64,000 nucleotides of DNA from Novosphingobium sp. G106 (GTDB lineage Bacteria; Pseudomonadota; Alphaproteobacteria; Sphingomonadales; Sphingomonadaceae), in NCBI RefSeq assembly GCF_019075875.1, contig NZ_JAHOOZ010000001.1:5929501-5993500 (forward strand), given 5' to 3'. The position numbers and the translations under genes were made by a program. Of the stretch, positions 8,330-17,253 are shown piece by piece. The notes below the pieces were generated by a model. It made no database searches, had not been told where the DNA came from, and saw only the letters and a list, made by a program, of their open reading frames with translations. Position 1 is the stretch's first letter, and every line of letters begins with the position of its first letter.

Positions 8330-10846
8330 TCAGTCGATCGTTTTGCGGATGCTGAACCGGACGGTCCGGCCGATCGGATCTAGCAGCCAACGCTGATAGG
8401 CGAGCGGCGTCCGGCCCGCGGCATCGCGAACACGCTGGTAGGAGTCGAACGGGTTGTCGACGGCCAGCAGCAGCCGCACGCCTTCCAGCCACGGCATGGC
8501 CTCGGCCAGCGCCTTGTTCTTGGCTGGGAAGTAGAACAGGCGGAAATTGAGCTGGAAGCGATCGTCGAAGCGCAGGTTGCCGAGGTTGTCCGCCCCGGCC
8601 TCTCCACCGCTGGTCCAGATTGCGTTGGCGCGCAGTCCGAAGCCATCGTGCGTCGCGCTGAGCTGGGCGTCGACCTTGTGGCGCGGCACGCGCAGCCCGT
8701 CGCCGAGTTGATTGCCGTTCACCAGATCGATGGCCGGCGTGCCCGGGTCGAGGCGAACCCGGTCCTTCAAGCGAACGGTGTCGCTCAGGCTGAACTGAAT
8801 CGTGCTGCCCGCCGCACCGAACGAATGTCCTCCGCCGAAACCGCCCCCACCAGGGACGCGCGGTCCTTCGCTCTTGCTGAACGTCTTGCCGAAAGTGAGC
8901 GCCAGACGCAGCTCCTGCCGATCTTCGCTCGCGGCGTTGAACGGCCGGATGTCGACAAGCGTCACGGCGCCGGACGCGTTGCGCACAATGCGGTCCGTCA
9001 GCGCGGCTTCGGTCGCCGCGCTGACGCCCGGGAAGGCGAGCAGCGGGTCGCGGTCGTGGATCGCGGTGTAAGTCGCCGTCAGGCCCAATCCTGCCAACGG
9101 CTTTGCCGAAATCTCCGCCTTGGCGATCGAACGCCGATCGGCCCGGAGCGAAGGGTTGCCGCCGTCGATGCGGGCCGCGGTGAAGGAGCTTCCGGTCGTG
9201 TAGTCGAAAAAGGCGGCATCGGGCGTCGTCTCGACGAGCCCGCCGCGCTGGGTAAGGGTCGGAACGGTCTGATCGCGCGACGCGGCCAGCAGCAGCGAGA
9301 GGTTCTTTGCGGGCTTCCAGCTTAGCGTCGCACCGAAACCCTTGATCGTGCCGGCATCGGAATAGCGGTCCACCGATCCATTCAGCCCGCCGTCGAGGGC
9401 GCCGATAGGACTGCCATGCTTTAACAGTGGAAGGTCGAGCGAAGCCTGGCCTCCGGCATGGTTGCGCGCGAGATCCGTGGCGCCGCTGTCCTGAAACGAT
9501 CGTATCGTCTCGCGCCCTAGTGCCGCGCCAAGCGTCAGGTTGACCGCACCGGCCGGCAGATCGCCGAGGGGGCCGCTGGCGAAGAGGTCCGTGCCTATGA
9601 GCTGGTCGTGGCTGGACGACCTGGTCTCTCCGCGCGCAGTGAGCAAGGCGGCCGGGGGCGGCGCGAAGGGATCGGCAATGCTGCCGCTGTCCAGCGCGGC
9701 CTGCAGCGCCGTCGCGTCAACACCGCCCATCTTGTGACGGTTGAGGTCGGTATGGTCGAAATTGCCGGCGGCGGACCACTGCCAGGCGCCATAGCCGGCC
9801 AGCTGCGCGCCGAAATGATAGGTATCGGTCGCCGTCGTTCGCGACTGGACCGGGTCATCCGGAAGGCTGCGGCGCAGCCGGACCGGACCCGAGAACGGAT
9901 ATGCGCTGCCGGCCGGAATGATGGTTTCGGCGATCGCCGGGCCGAGCAGTTCGTCGGCGACCAGACGATCGAACTTGGCATTCGCGGAAAGCGCCATTCC
10001 GCTGGGCAAGGCCCGTGCGAAGGTGCCGTTGGCGGTGAACTGTTTCGTGCTGGGGATCAGCGTGTGAAAGCGCCCGGTATCGTCGGCTACAGTGGCGGCA
10101 GCGAAATCGCTGAGCGCCCTGCCGTCGGCCGGGACGCCGGCGAAGTCGGCCGACAGCGGCAGGAGAGCGCCGCCCGCCGGATTGGACAAAATGCCCGCGG
10201 TGCTCGCGGCCCGCGTGTCGATCGGCCGGATCACCTGCCGCTTGGCCTCGGTGATCGCGTCGCCGATCTGGTATTGGAGGTCCATCGTCATGCGATTGTC
10301 GCCGGCGATGTCGACGAGATTGAGCTCGGTGTTGAAATCGTTGCGCAGGCCGTTCGTAGTGACTCGATCCTCGAGCTCGCCCGTCCCGGCGGCGTAGCGC
10401 GGCTTCAGGACGATGTTCACCGGCTTCGACGTGGCGGGATAGCCCAGCCGCAGAGCCGCTTCCTCGGGCAATATGTCCACGCGCTGGATCGCCTCGGGCG
10501 GAAGATTGCGAACCTCGTCGAACGAACCGATGCGACGACCGTTGACGAGCAGAACCGGCCCGCTTCCGGCGCGGCCCTGCGATCCGCCGGTGAGCGGGGC
10601 AAGCTGGGCGAGAATGTCGGCGAGATTGCTGGCCCCGAGCGCGGTTACGGCGTCGCTGCCGAACGATACCTGCGCTTCGAGCGGCCCGGCGACGGTGGCG
10701 CGTAGCCGTTCCGCCACCACGACGATCGGCTGATTGCCGTTGTCCGGCGCCTCCGCTCCCGCAACGACAGGTGCCTCGTCGGACACCGATACAGCGGGCG
10801 CGCCCATGGCCTGGGCGAGAAGCAAAACGAGAGAAATGGAGGACAT
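8330..10846 (-). CDS. TonB-dependent outer-membrane receptor
   Basis: An 838-residue protein with an N-terminal signal region, a TonB-box-like IVVVAERL near residue 42, a plug domain (LADILAQLAP..., VLLVNGRRIGSFDEVRNLP, IQRVDILPEEAALRLG) and a long C-terminal beta-barrel. Nothing identifies its ligand. It is convergent with the histidine kinase gene and divergent from the phosphatase operon, with which it shares a 229-base intergenic region carrying a 32-base-period direct repeat and a Pho-box-like site. Confidence 0.88.
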   Translation of the reverse strand: MSSISLVLLLAQAMGAPAVSVSDEAPVVAGAEAPDNGNQPIVVVAERLRATVAGPLEAQVSFGSDAVTALGASNLADILAQLAPLTGGSQGRAGSGPVLLVNGRRIGSFDEVRNLPPEAIQRVDILPEEAALRLGYPATSKPVNIVLKPRYAAGTGELEDRVTTNGLRNDFNTELNLVDIAGDNRMTMDLQYQIGDAITEAKRQVIRPIDTRAASTAGILSNPAGGALLPLSADFAGVPADGRALSDFAAATVADDTGRFHTLIPSTKQFTANGTFARALPSGMALSANAKFDRLVADELLGPAIAETIIPAGSAYPFSGPVRLRRSLPDDPVQSRTTATDTYHFGAQLAGYGAWQWSAAGNFDHTDLNRHKMGGVDATALQAALDSGSIADPFAPPPAALLTARGETRSSSHDQLIGTDLFASGPLGDLPAGAVNLTLGAALGRETIRSFQDSGATDLARNHAGGQASLDLPLLKHGSPIGALDGGLNGSVDRYSDAGTIKGFGATLSWKPAKNLSLLLAASRDQTVPTLTQRGGLVETTPDAAFFDYTTGSSFTAARIDGGNPSLRADRRSIAKAEISAKPLAGLGLTATYTAIHDRDPLLAFPGVSAATEAALTDRIVRNASGAVTLVDIRPFNAASEDRQELRLALTFGKTFSKSEGPRVPGGGGFGGGHSFGAAGSTIQFSLSDTVRLKDRVRLDPGTPAIDLVNGNQLGDGLRVPRHKVDAQLSATHDGFGLRANAIWTSGGEAGADNLGNLRFDDRFQLNFRLFYFPAKNKALAEAMPWLEGVRLLLAVDNPFDSYQRVRDAAGRTPLAYQRWLLDPIGRTVRFSIRKTID

Positions 10847-10916
10847 GATCGATCCGGATCGCGGCAGAGGCGCAGCCCTATGCAGGCAGTAAGACAGTGT
10901 CGCTAGCAGGAGAATA

Positions 10917-10970
10917 ATTCTAATTTTGCAATATTGTCGGGGCCGAAAATTCTAAATTTGCAATGTTCGG
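10917..10970. repeat. AT-rich imperfect direct repeat, period 32
   Basis: ATTCTAATTTTGCAATATTG (10917 on) and ATTCTAAATTTGCAATGTTC (10949 on) recur 32 bases apart, about three helical turns. Each is followed by a CGG. They lie between the divergent TonB receptor and the propeller gene, in AT-rich DNA that contrasts with its surroundings, and probably are paired regulator-binding sites. Confidence 0.45.
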
Positions 10971-11006
10971 CAAATCGTCACTACCACCCCGGCAAGAGTC
11001 TCGGTT

Positions 11007-11024
11007 CTGTCATACAGCAGGCAT
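11007..11024 (+). promoter_or_regulatory. Pho-box-like site
   Basis: CTGTCATACAGCAGGCAT matches the bacterial PhoB box (two CTGTCAT direct repeats separated by four bases) at 12 of 14 repeat positions. The first half is perfect and the second has two mismatches. It lies 52 bases before the propeller gene start, upstream of an operon that encodes an acid phosphatase, which strengthens the call. Confidence 0.6.
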
Positions 11025-11075
11025 AGCCGGCCCTTCGAACCGACGTCTTTCAAGGTCGGAACAAGGGAAAATTCT

Positions 11076-12113
11076 ATGCTCACCAGAAATCTGGTAACTG
11101 CCGTTTTGGCAGTATGCCTTGTTGCGCCTGGCGTTGGCGCGGCCAAAGGATCGGCTTCAATCGGTGCGGTCTCCTACAGCGTCGTCGATCGCATTCCTGC
11201 GGCCGATGGCGGCTGGGATTTCGCTGCCGTGGATGCCGACAGCGGCAAGCTCTACGTGGCCCGCAGCAACGCGATCACCGCGGTTGACCTCGCGAGCCGG
11301 AATGTCACCGATCATCTCGCCGACGCGCATCGCGGGCATCAGGTCCTGTCGATCGAAGGCGGCAAGACCCTGTTCGAAACCGATGGCGAGACCGGCCTCG
11401 GCCGCTTCATCTCGGCTACCGACGGAAGCGTACTTGCCGAAGTGGCGACCGGCACCAAGCCCGATGCCGCCTTCCTCGACCCGAAGACCGGCCTGATCGC
11501 GGTGATGAACGCGGGCGACGGCACGGTGGCGCTGCTCGATCCCGCCAAGCGTTCGCTCGCCGGCAAGATCGATGTCGGCGGCGGCCTTGAGTTCGCGGTC
11601 GCGGACGGCAAGGGCGGGGCCTTCATCAATATCGAAGATGCCAACACCATCGTCCACGTCGACCTCGTCGGTCGCCGCAAGACGGGTACTATTGCGCTTC
11701 CGGGCTGCGAAGGCCCCACAGGCCTTGCCCTTGTCGCCAACGGCACGCGTCTGATCTCCGCATGCGCCAACGAAGTCGCCCTGGTGATCGACACCGCGAC
11801 GGGCAAGACGCTCGAGACGCTGGCCATTGGCCGGGATCCCGATGCGGTGCTCGTCGACGAGGCCCGCGGGCTGGCGTTCATCCCCTGCGGCGGCAGCGGC
11901 ACGCTGATCGCGCTGGCGATCGGTGATGCGGACCACATCCACGTCGCCCAGACCATCCAGACCCAGGTCGGCGCCAAGACCGGCGCCATCGATCCGCGCA
12001 ACGGTCGCATTTACCTGCCGACGGCGACGCTCGCGCCGCCCGAACCCGGCGCCAAGCGCGGCAAGCCGGTACCCGGCAGCTTCGTCGTTCTCGTCGTCGC
12101 CCCCACCGCGTGA
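11076..12113 (+). CDS. Secreted YncE-like beta-propeller protein
   Basis: A 345-residue exported protein with a signal peptide (cleavage near ...VGAAKG) and repeated blades such as DFAAVDADSGKLYVA, AFLDPKTGLIAVMNAGDGT and VLVDEARGLAFIPCGGSGT. These are typical of the YncE/YVTN seven-bladed propeller family. It is the first gene of an operon with the acid phosphatase and a TonB receptor. A role in binding or presenting a phosphorus-containing ligand in the periplasm is inference from context. A Pho-box-like site precedes it. Confidence 0.85.
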   Translation: MLTRNLVTAVLAVCLVAPGVGAAKGSASIGAVSYSVVDRIPAADGGWDFAAVDADSGKLYVARSNAITAVDLASRNVTDHLADAHRGHQVLSIEGGKTLFETDGETGLGRFISATDGSVLAEVATGTKPDAAFLDPKTGLIAVMNAGDGTVALLDPAKRSLAGKIDVGGGLEFAVADGKGGAFINIEDANTIVHVDLVGRRKTGTIALPGCEGPTGLALVANGTRLISACANEVALVIDTATGKTLETLAIGRDPDAVLVDEARGLAFIPCGGSGTLIALAIGDADHIHVAQTIQTQVGAKTGAIDPRNGRIYLPTATLAPPEPGAKRGKPVPGSFVVLVVAPTA

Positions 12114-12139
12114 CCCTTTCCTGCATCGGAGAATACCCC

Positions 12140-12868
12140 GTGAAGGCGATATTCCTTTCCTTCGCCGTCCTTGCGCTGCCCGCCATTCCGACCCTTGCCC
12201 AGGCGCAAGCGGTGGCCCCCGTCGCCACGGCGCCCAAGCCGCCGACGCAATTCCAGTACCTGAACCCCGCCGACTTCGAGCCCGCCCGTCTCTTGCCGGC
12301 ACCGCCGGCGAAGGGCTCGCCTGCCGAAAAGCTCGAGCTCGAGACGCTGCGGGCGCTGATCGCATCGGCCAGCACCGCCCGGCTCGAACAGGCGAAGTGG
12401 GACGCGGCCCACGAGGACTCCGCAATCTTCAGCACGACCATCGGGCGCGACATCACCAAGCTGCCCGCCACCTGGGAACTGCTGGAGATCGTGCATAGCG
12501 AGGCGAACATCGCCGCAGGCCTCAGCAAGGTCTATTTCGGACGCACGCGGCCCTGGGGCCTCGATCCGGCGCTGCACGACTGCGAAGGCAAGCCCAACGC
12601 CAATCCGCTGCGCGGCTACCCCAGCGGCCACGCTACGCTGTCCTATTCGGTCGGCTACGTCCTCGCTCAGCTGCTGCCGGGTCAAGCCTCGGCCATCCTG
12701 GCCAAGGCCGACGACTATGCCCGCAGCCGCGAATATTGCGCCAGCCACTTCGCCTCGGACACCGCCGCGAGCCACGTGGTCGGCACGCTCGCCGCTGTCC
12801 GCCTGCTCGCCGATCCGCGTCTTGCGGACCGGGTAGCGGCCGCGCGCGCAGAACTCGCAGCGCACTGA
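12140..12868 (+). CDS. Class A acid phosphatase (PAP2 superfamily), periplasmic
   Basis: A 242-residue exported phosphatase. All three PAP2 motifs are intact: KVYFGRTRP (KX6RP), YPSGHAT (PSGH) and SREYCASHFASD (SRX5HX3D). The GTG at 12140 is chosen because it gives a clean signal peptide (VKAIFLSFAVLALPAIPTLAQA) behind GGAG; an earlier in-frame GTG at 12110 overlaps the preceding stop. It should release phosphate from small organic phosphates in the periplasm. It lies between the propeller and the TonB receptor in what looks like a phosphate-starvation operon. Confidence 0.93.
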   Translation: MKAIFLSFAVLALPAIPTLAQAQAVAPVATAPKPPTQFQYLNPADFEPARLLPAPPAKGSPAEKLELETLRALIASASTARLEQAKWDAAHEDSAIFSTTIGRDITKLPATWELLEIVHSEANIAAGLSKVYFGRTRPWGLDPALHDCEGKPNANPLRGYPSGHATLSYSVGYVLAQLLPGQASAILAKADDYARSREYCASHFASDTAASHVVGTLAAVRLLADPRLADRVAAARAELAAH

Positions 12869-12901
12869 TTTTCGACCAACTCGAGAAAACATGAGGGAAC
12901 A

Positions 12902-15421
12902 ATGGCCAAGTCAACCACCCGCGCGGCGCTGCTAGCCGCTTCCGCCCTGATCGTGTTCGCCATGCCGGGGGCCGCGATGGCCGCTGGCGAGGCTACAGCC
13001 GCCGACGCCGGCGCGAATTCCGGCGATGCCGCCGACCAGAATTCGAGCGCCGGTCAGGCCGGCCAGGCGAACGACAAGCAGTCGCTGACCTCTTCGGACA
13101 TCATCGTCACCGGTTCGCATACGGCCGAAACCGCGCCGATCACGGCTTCGCTGACGACGACGCAGCCGCAGGCAGCGGTCAGCCGCGAATTCATCGACAA
13201 TGCCAATGCCGCCTCGGACTTCAACGCGCTGATCATGCTGACCCCGGGCGTGTCGATCACCGGCAACGGCAACGGCGCCGGCCTCAGCGAGACCAAGGCG
13301 GTCATCCGCGGCTTCCAGGACGGCGAATACAACGTCACCTACGATTCGATTCCCTTCGCCGACACCAACAATCCGACCCATCACTCGACCGCCTTCTTCC
13401 CGTCGAACACCATAGAGACGATCGTGGTCGACCGCGGCCCGGGCAATGCAAGCCAGCTTGGCCAGGCGAGCTATGGCGGCAACCTCAACCTCTATTCGCG
13501 CGCGGTGCAGGATGAGATGGGCGGCCAGGTCGAAGCCATCCTCGGGAACTGGAACACCTTCATCGCCCGCGCCGAGTTCCAGAGCGGCAAGATCGAAAGC
13601 CTGGGCGGTGCGCGGGTCGTGCTGACCGGCCAGTATCTGCGTTCGGACGGCGCGCTGACATTCTCGCCGGTCGGTTCGAAGAACCTCTACGGCAAGGCCG
13701 TGATCCCGGTCGGCGCGTCGAACACGCTGACGCTGATGAGCACGTGGAACCGCAACTTCTATTACCTGTCGGACGTCGCCAAGGGCGGAACCTGCGGCAG
13801 CGCCACCGCGGCCACCGTCGGCACGGTCAAGACCGTTGCCGCCGACGCTTCGGGCATTCCGCTTACCCAGCTCACTGGGACCAACTGCGCCTCGACATCC
13901 GAAGTCGGCACTTACGGCAAGAACTTCGGGATGACGAACGACCCCACCTTGGCCAGCTATTACAAGTACAACCGTACCGACAAGACCACCGACTTCTCCT
14001 ACATCCGCCTGCAGAGCGAGCTGGGTAGCGGGTTCTCGCTGGATAACCGTGCCTACATGTACGGCTATACCAACCACACCAAATCGGGGAACGGCACTTC
14101 GGCCGTGACGCTGAACGGCAACGTGCCGGTGTTCAGTTTCCCGTCGGGCGGCGTGGTCACCGGCTTTTCGGGCGCGGGCACCGCGGCCTCGCCGTCAGTC
14201 GCCGTCAAAGGCCCGACCGGGGACGTGCTGGGCTACGACAAGCTGAACAAGTATCGCGTGCTCGGCTATATCGGTCAGATCAACTACGAGTTCTCGATGG
14301 GCAAGATCCGCGTCGGCGGCTGGTACGAACATGCCGATACCGATCGCCATCTGTTCGATCTGGACATGACTACCGGACTGCCGAGCTACAACGAGAAGTT
14401 CAATAACGGCAACGGCACCGCTGCACAGAGCGCTCTGCCCTCGACCGCGCTGGCCAATACGCAGTACCTCCAGCATTCGACGTGGAGCCAGTATCAGCTT
14501 TTCGCCGAGTTCGAATTCCGCCCGATCGAGAGCCTGTCGATCACGCCGGGTGTCAAATACGTCCACTTCAACCGTGGCATCGACGCTGCCGTGAACCAGA
14601 AATCGCGCACGCCGATCGATACCAGCGCGACCTGGACCAAGACGCTGCCCTTCGCCACGGTGAACTGGCAGGCCATGACCAACTGGTCGTTCTACGCCCA
14701 ATATGCCCAAGGCATGTACGTGCCCGACCTGTCGAGCTTCTACTCGGCATCGGGCACGCTCTCGACCGCGCTCGATGCGCTTCGGCCGCAGACCTCGACC
14801 AACTACCAGGTCGGTACCGTCTGGCACGGTCACGCCGTCTCGCTCGACGTCGATGGCTATGTCATCAACGTCGACAACAAGATCGGCACCTGCACCACCG
14901 TCGGCTGCGACACCTCGTTGCTCGTCAATATCGGCTCGGTCCGCTACAAGGGCGTCGAGGGCGAGATCAGCTACATGCCGGTCCGGGGCCTGACGCTCTA
15001 CGCCAACGGCTCCTACAACTACGCCCACAGCGTGACGACCGGGGCGCAGATCGCCAAGGCGCCGTTCACCACCGCCGCCGCCGGCATCACCTACAGCAAC
15101 GAGGGCTTCCGCCTGTCGTTCAATCAGAAGTATGTCGGGCCGCAATATGCCAGCGAGTTCAGCGGCAGCCCCGGCTATCGGCTCTACCGGATCAAGCCCT
15201 ACAGCATCGGCGAATTCGCGATCAGCCAGGAAATCGGCGAGCACTTCCGCATCGGCCTGAACGTGTCGAACGTGTTCAACAGCCGTGCGGTCACCGCTAT
15301 CACCAACAGCGCGTCGGGGGCACCGACCTCGGGCGGCTTCCAGAGCGGATATGGTCAGCTCGACCAGTTCAACTTCCTGCCGCCGCGCTCTTTCCAGGTC
15401 GATGCCCGGGTGAAGTTCTGA
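12902..15421 (+). CDS. TonB-dependent receptor of the phosphatase operon
   Basis: An 839-residue outer-membrane receptor with signal peptide (...GAAMA), a low-complexity linker, TonB box (SDIIVTGSH), plug domain (DFNALIMLTPGVSITG, KAVIRGFQDGEYNVTYD, IETIVVDRGPG) and a barrel ending in VDARVKF with terminal Phe. It begins 33 bases after the acid phosphatase stop. Together with that enzyme and the propeller it probably imports a phosphorus-containing substrate. The ligand is not evident. Confidence 0.9.
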   Translation: MAKSTTRAALLAASALIVFAMPGAAMAAGEATAADAGANSGDAADQNSSAGQAGQANDKQSLTSSDIIVTGSHTAETAPITASLTTTQPQAAVSREFIDNANAASDFNALIMLTPGVSITGNGNGAGLSETKAVIRGFQDGEYNVTYDSIPFADTNNPTHHSTAFFPSNTIETIVVDRGPGNASQLGQASYGGNLNLYSRAVQDEMGGQVEAILGNWNTFIARAEFQSGKIESLGGARVVLTGQYLRSDGALTFSPVGSKNLYGKAVIPVGASNTLTLMSTWNRNFYYLSDVAKGGTCGSATAATVGTVKTVAADASGIPLTQLTGTNCASTSEVGTYGKNFGMTNDPTLASYYKYNRTDKTTDFSYIRLQSELGSGFSLDNRAYMYGYTNHTKSGNGTSAVTLNGNVPVFSFPSGGVVTGFSGAGTAASPSVAVKGPTGDVLGYDKLNKYRVLGYIGQINYEFSMGKIRVGGWYEHADTDRHLFDLDMTTGLPSYNEKFNNGNGTAAQSALPSTALANTQYLQHSTWSQYQLFAEFEFRPIESLSITPGVKYVHFNRGIDAAVNQKSRTPIDTSATWTKTLPFATVNWQAMTNWSFYAQYAQGMYVPDLSSFYSASGTLSTALDALRPQTSTNYQVGTVWHGHAVSLDVDGYVINVDNKIGTCTTVGCDTSLLVNIGSVRYKGVEGEISYMPVRGLTLYANGSYNYAHSVTTGAQIAKAPFTTAAAGITYSNEGFRLSFNQKYVGPQYASEFSGSPGYRLYRIKPYSIGEFAISQEIGEHFRIGLNVSNVFNSRAVTAITNSASGAPTSGGFQSGYGQLDQFNFLPPRSFQVDARVKF

Positions 15422-15579
15422 GCCAGCCTATCGGGATACGGCGTACGGCTTAGGGCTCATCGGCAAGTCTGCATTGGTCGGCTTCGATCTTCACCAGCCG
15501 CCCACGGTCAGTCATTCTTGGCACGGGAGCTCTTGCGAATATCTCCGAAAGGCAGGGGTTCCCGCAAGCGCGACCGGGT

Positions 15580-15607
15580 GAAAAGAAAACCCCCGCATAA
15601 GCGGGGG
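15580..15607 (-). terminator. Intrinsic terminator on the minus strand
   Basis: The stem CCCCCGC/GCGGGGG with an ATAA loop is followed on the minus strand by TTTTCTTTT. No protein gene on that strand ends here, so it probably terminates the candidate small RNA. Confidence 0.7.
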
Positions 15608-15700
15608 CCGTAGTCCAAGAGGCTCTTCGATGCTGTTGGCCAGCGTTCATGCGCTGGCTGATATGTCACGCGTTCCCAACTTTGCGACCCGAAAACGCAT
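15580..15700 (-). ncRNA. Candidate small RNA ending at an intrinsic terminator
   Basis: Read on the minus strand, this stretch has a perfect hairpin (GCCAGCG/CGCTGGC at 15639-15658), a short AAGAG/CTCTT inverted repeat and the terminator above, but no credible coding frame. It lies in a 416-base gap between a TonB receptor and a small membrane protein. The 5' end is not defined; I saw no clear promoter. I do not recognise a known family. Confidence 0.4.
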
Positions 15701-15770
15701 TGTTGCAACGACGGCGGCGCGCGGCTGTTTCCGCAGCGGATTGGCAAAAAACAATGTCCGGGCCGCGCCT

Positions 15771-15795
15771 GGAACCAACTGCCGACCGCTGGGTT
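15771..15795 (+). promoter_or_regulatory. Possible EcfG (general stress) promoter
   Basis: GGAAC, 16 bases, then GGTT resembles the alphaproteobacterial EcfG consensus GGAAC-N16/17-CGTT with one mismatch. It ends 42 bases before the small membrane protein start. Such short motifs occur by chance, so this is weak evidence. Confidence 0.3.
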
Positions 15796-15837
15796 CTAGA
15801 CGCGAGTTGCCGCCGGGGTTCAACGGTAAGAGGTCTT

Positions 15838-15978
15838 ATGCATTTGATTGTCTTGCTCCTGGCACTGACGTTTCTCATCGGCTTCCTGGGATTTGGCGCG
15901 CGCTGGTATTATTCCGAGTCCCAGGTGAAGCGTCGCGAAGATCAGCGCCGGATACTGGGTCCCTACAAGCGCTGGTAG
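15838..15978 (+). CDS. Small single-pass membrane protein
   Basis: A 46-residue reading frame with an AAGAGG Shine-Dalgarno sequence 5 bases before its ATG. One transmembrane helix (LIVLLLALTFLIGFLGFGA) is followed by a charged tail (SQVKRREDQRRILGPYKRW). The composition is that of a real small protein rather than a shadow. An EcfG-like promoter lies upstream. The function is unknown. A longer in-frame version from 15649 lacks a good ribosome site. Confidence 0.55.
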   Translation: MHLIVLLLALTFLIGFLGFGARWYYSESQVKRREDQRRILGPYKRW

Positions 15979-16262
15979 CCCGGTGGATCGCCCGCGCGGC
16001 CGCGCCCTCGGCCGCTGGCGATCAGAAGGCGGAATCGGCTGAATTCGGACATATGCGCCTGCTCCCAGGAGGCGGGAAAGCTGCGACGCTGTCGCCGTCA
16101 TCGTGACGTTCTAAGCGGCCGGTATCTGCACCTGAATACCGCGCACCCTTCATCGCAGGGGGCGCTCGTTCCACCGTATTAACCAGTTCCCGACAGAAGT
16201 TGGCAACCAGCGGGGTCGTTTTCTCACCTCAGGCAACGGGGGGATTGAAGAGGAAATGACCG

Positions 16263-16559
16263 ATGCTGGAACTAACCCAAATTCGCCCGATCGCCGTGAT
16301 GGGACCTCAGGGCGCTCCGCTAACCCGCCACTCGCTGCCCGCCTTGGGCGAGCGCTGGACCGCACGCCGCAAGGCCGATGTGGTGGCGGCGGTGCAGGGC
16401 GGTCTTCTGACGGTCGATGAGGCCTGCGATCGCTACCGGATGAGCGTCGAGGAACTGGCCTCCTGGATGCGCACCGAGGAACGGCTCGGCGTGCGCGGGC
16501 TGCGCGTCACCTGCGTGCAGCGCAACCGCGAGATGTGGCGCGCCGACGCGCTGAACTGA
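16263..16559 (+). CDS. sciP: CtrA inhibitor SciP (DUF1153)
   Basis: A 98-residue regulator. The DUF1153 core is clear: LPALGERWTARRKADVVAAV, then GGLLTVDEACDRYRMSVEELASW. In Caulobacter SciP binds CtrA and blocks its activation of cell-cycle and flagellar genes. Flagellin is the next protein gene, so flagellar and cell-cycle control sit together here. A lone TTAACC half-site upstream (near 16177) could be part of a CtrA box, but no full TTAA-N7-TTAA motif is seen. Confidence 0.93.
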   Translation: MLELTQIRPIAVMGPQGAPLTRHSLPALGERWTARRKADVVAAVQGGLLTVDEACDRYRMSVEELASWMRTEERLGVRGLRVTCVQRNREMWRADALN

Positions 16560-16580
16560 GCTGTCCTATATAAGTAGCTG

Positions 16581-16610
16581 GAAGGGCGCGGTCATGGCTC
16601 CGCGCCCTTC
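16581..16610 (+). terminator. Hairpin after sciP
   Basis: GAAGGGCGCGG and CCGCGCCCTTC form a perfect 11-bp stem with an 8-base loop, 21 bases after the sciP stop. No T-run follows, so termination may be imperfect or Rho-assisted. Confidence 0.55.
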
Positions 16611-16840
16611 ACGCATTCAGGGCCGGCGATCGTGTCCGCGACCGCGGCCTGTTTGACACCCACAGCCAGCCGGGTCCGGATAGGCGATAGGCCCGTACCG
16701 TGGGCTGTGCCGCGTGGATTATGTCGCGTCCACGCAACTCGCTTCGAGACATCGAGCCTCGATCTGCCGCTGGCAACCATCCCCATCCTTAACGTCATTT
16801 ACCGGCTGAAGCGTCGGGCGGCGGAATCGTGAGTCAGCGA

Positions 16841-16966
16841 TGGCACACGCTTTACGCTTCGTTCACCAAGTCGGTTTACTGGGAGAGTAGCCGGTCCAAA
16901 TGGCTTTGGATCGGATGAATACGATACTCTCTCTCGTCCTTCCCCGGCCTCACGGTCGGGGATTTT
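16841..16966 (+). promoter_or_regulatory. Structured leader or small RNA upstream of flagellin
   Basis: A sigma-54-like TGGCAC...TTAC element (16841-16855, with A in place of the usually invariant G of the -12 box) precedes a long hairpin. GAGAGTA (16883) pairs with TACTCTC (16925), enclosing CCGGTCCAAA-TGGC-TTTGGATCGG (16891-16914). A second stem CCCCGGCC/GGTCGGGG (16942-16961) is followed by ATTTT. This could be an attenuating flagellin leader or a separate small RNA. The rest of the roughly 690-base gap between sciP and flagellin (16560-17253) is AT-rich in places and shows no convincing gene. Confidence 0.4.
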
Positions 16967-17253
16967 CGCCCCGAAAAGCCGAGGAACTAGCGGTTTGAAG
17001 GGTGGAGCGAGAGGTTAAGTAAAAAAATTTTCAGCAAGGCCTAAAATATCTGGCTCGACGAAAAACGGCAGAAATCTGGGACTTTCGAGGTAACCTAACC
17101 CCCAGTTTCAGCCGGTCGGATTCAGAAATTTTAAGTCCGCGGTAACCGAGGGCCTTAACAATATCCCTTAGCAACCGCTCTTGCTGTTGGCAGTCGCTCG
17201 AAGGGTCGGGCGGCACCCACCTGGGAGACCGGGTGAGTTTTTAGGAACTGATC

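Noticed and set aside
11157..12425. Long frame antisense to the propeller and phosphatase genes
   Set aside because: Arg-rich shadow of two clear exported proteins.
16592..16832. Short frames between sciP and flagellin as genes
   Set aside because: No ribosome sites or family features; the region looks regulatory.
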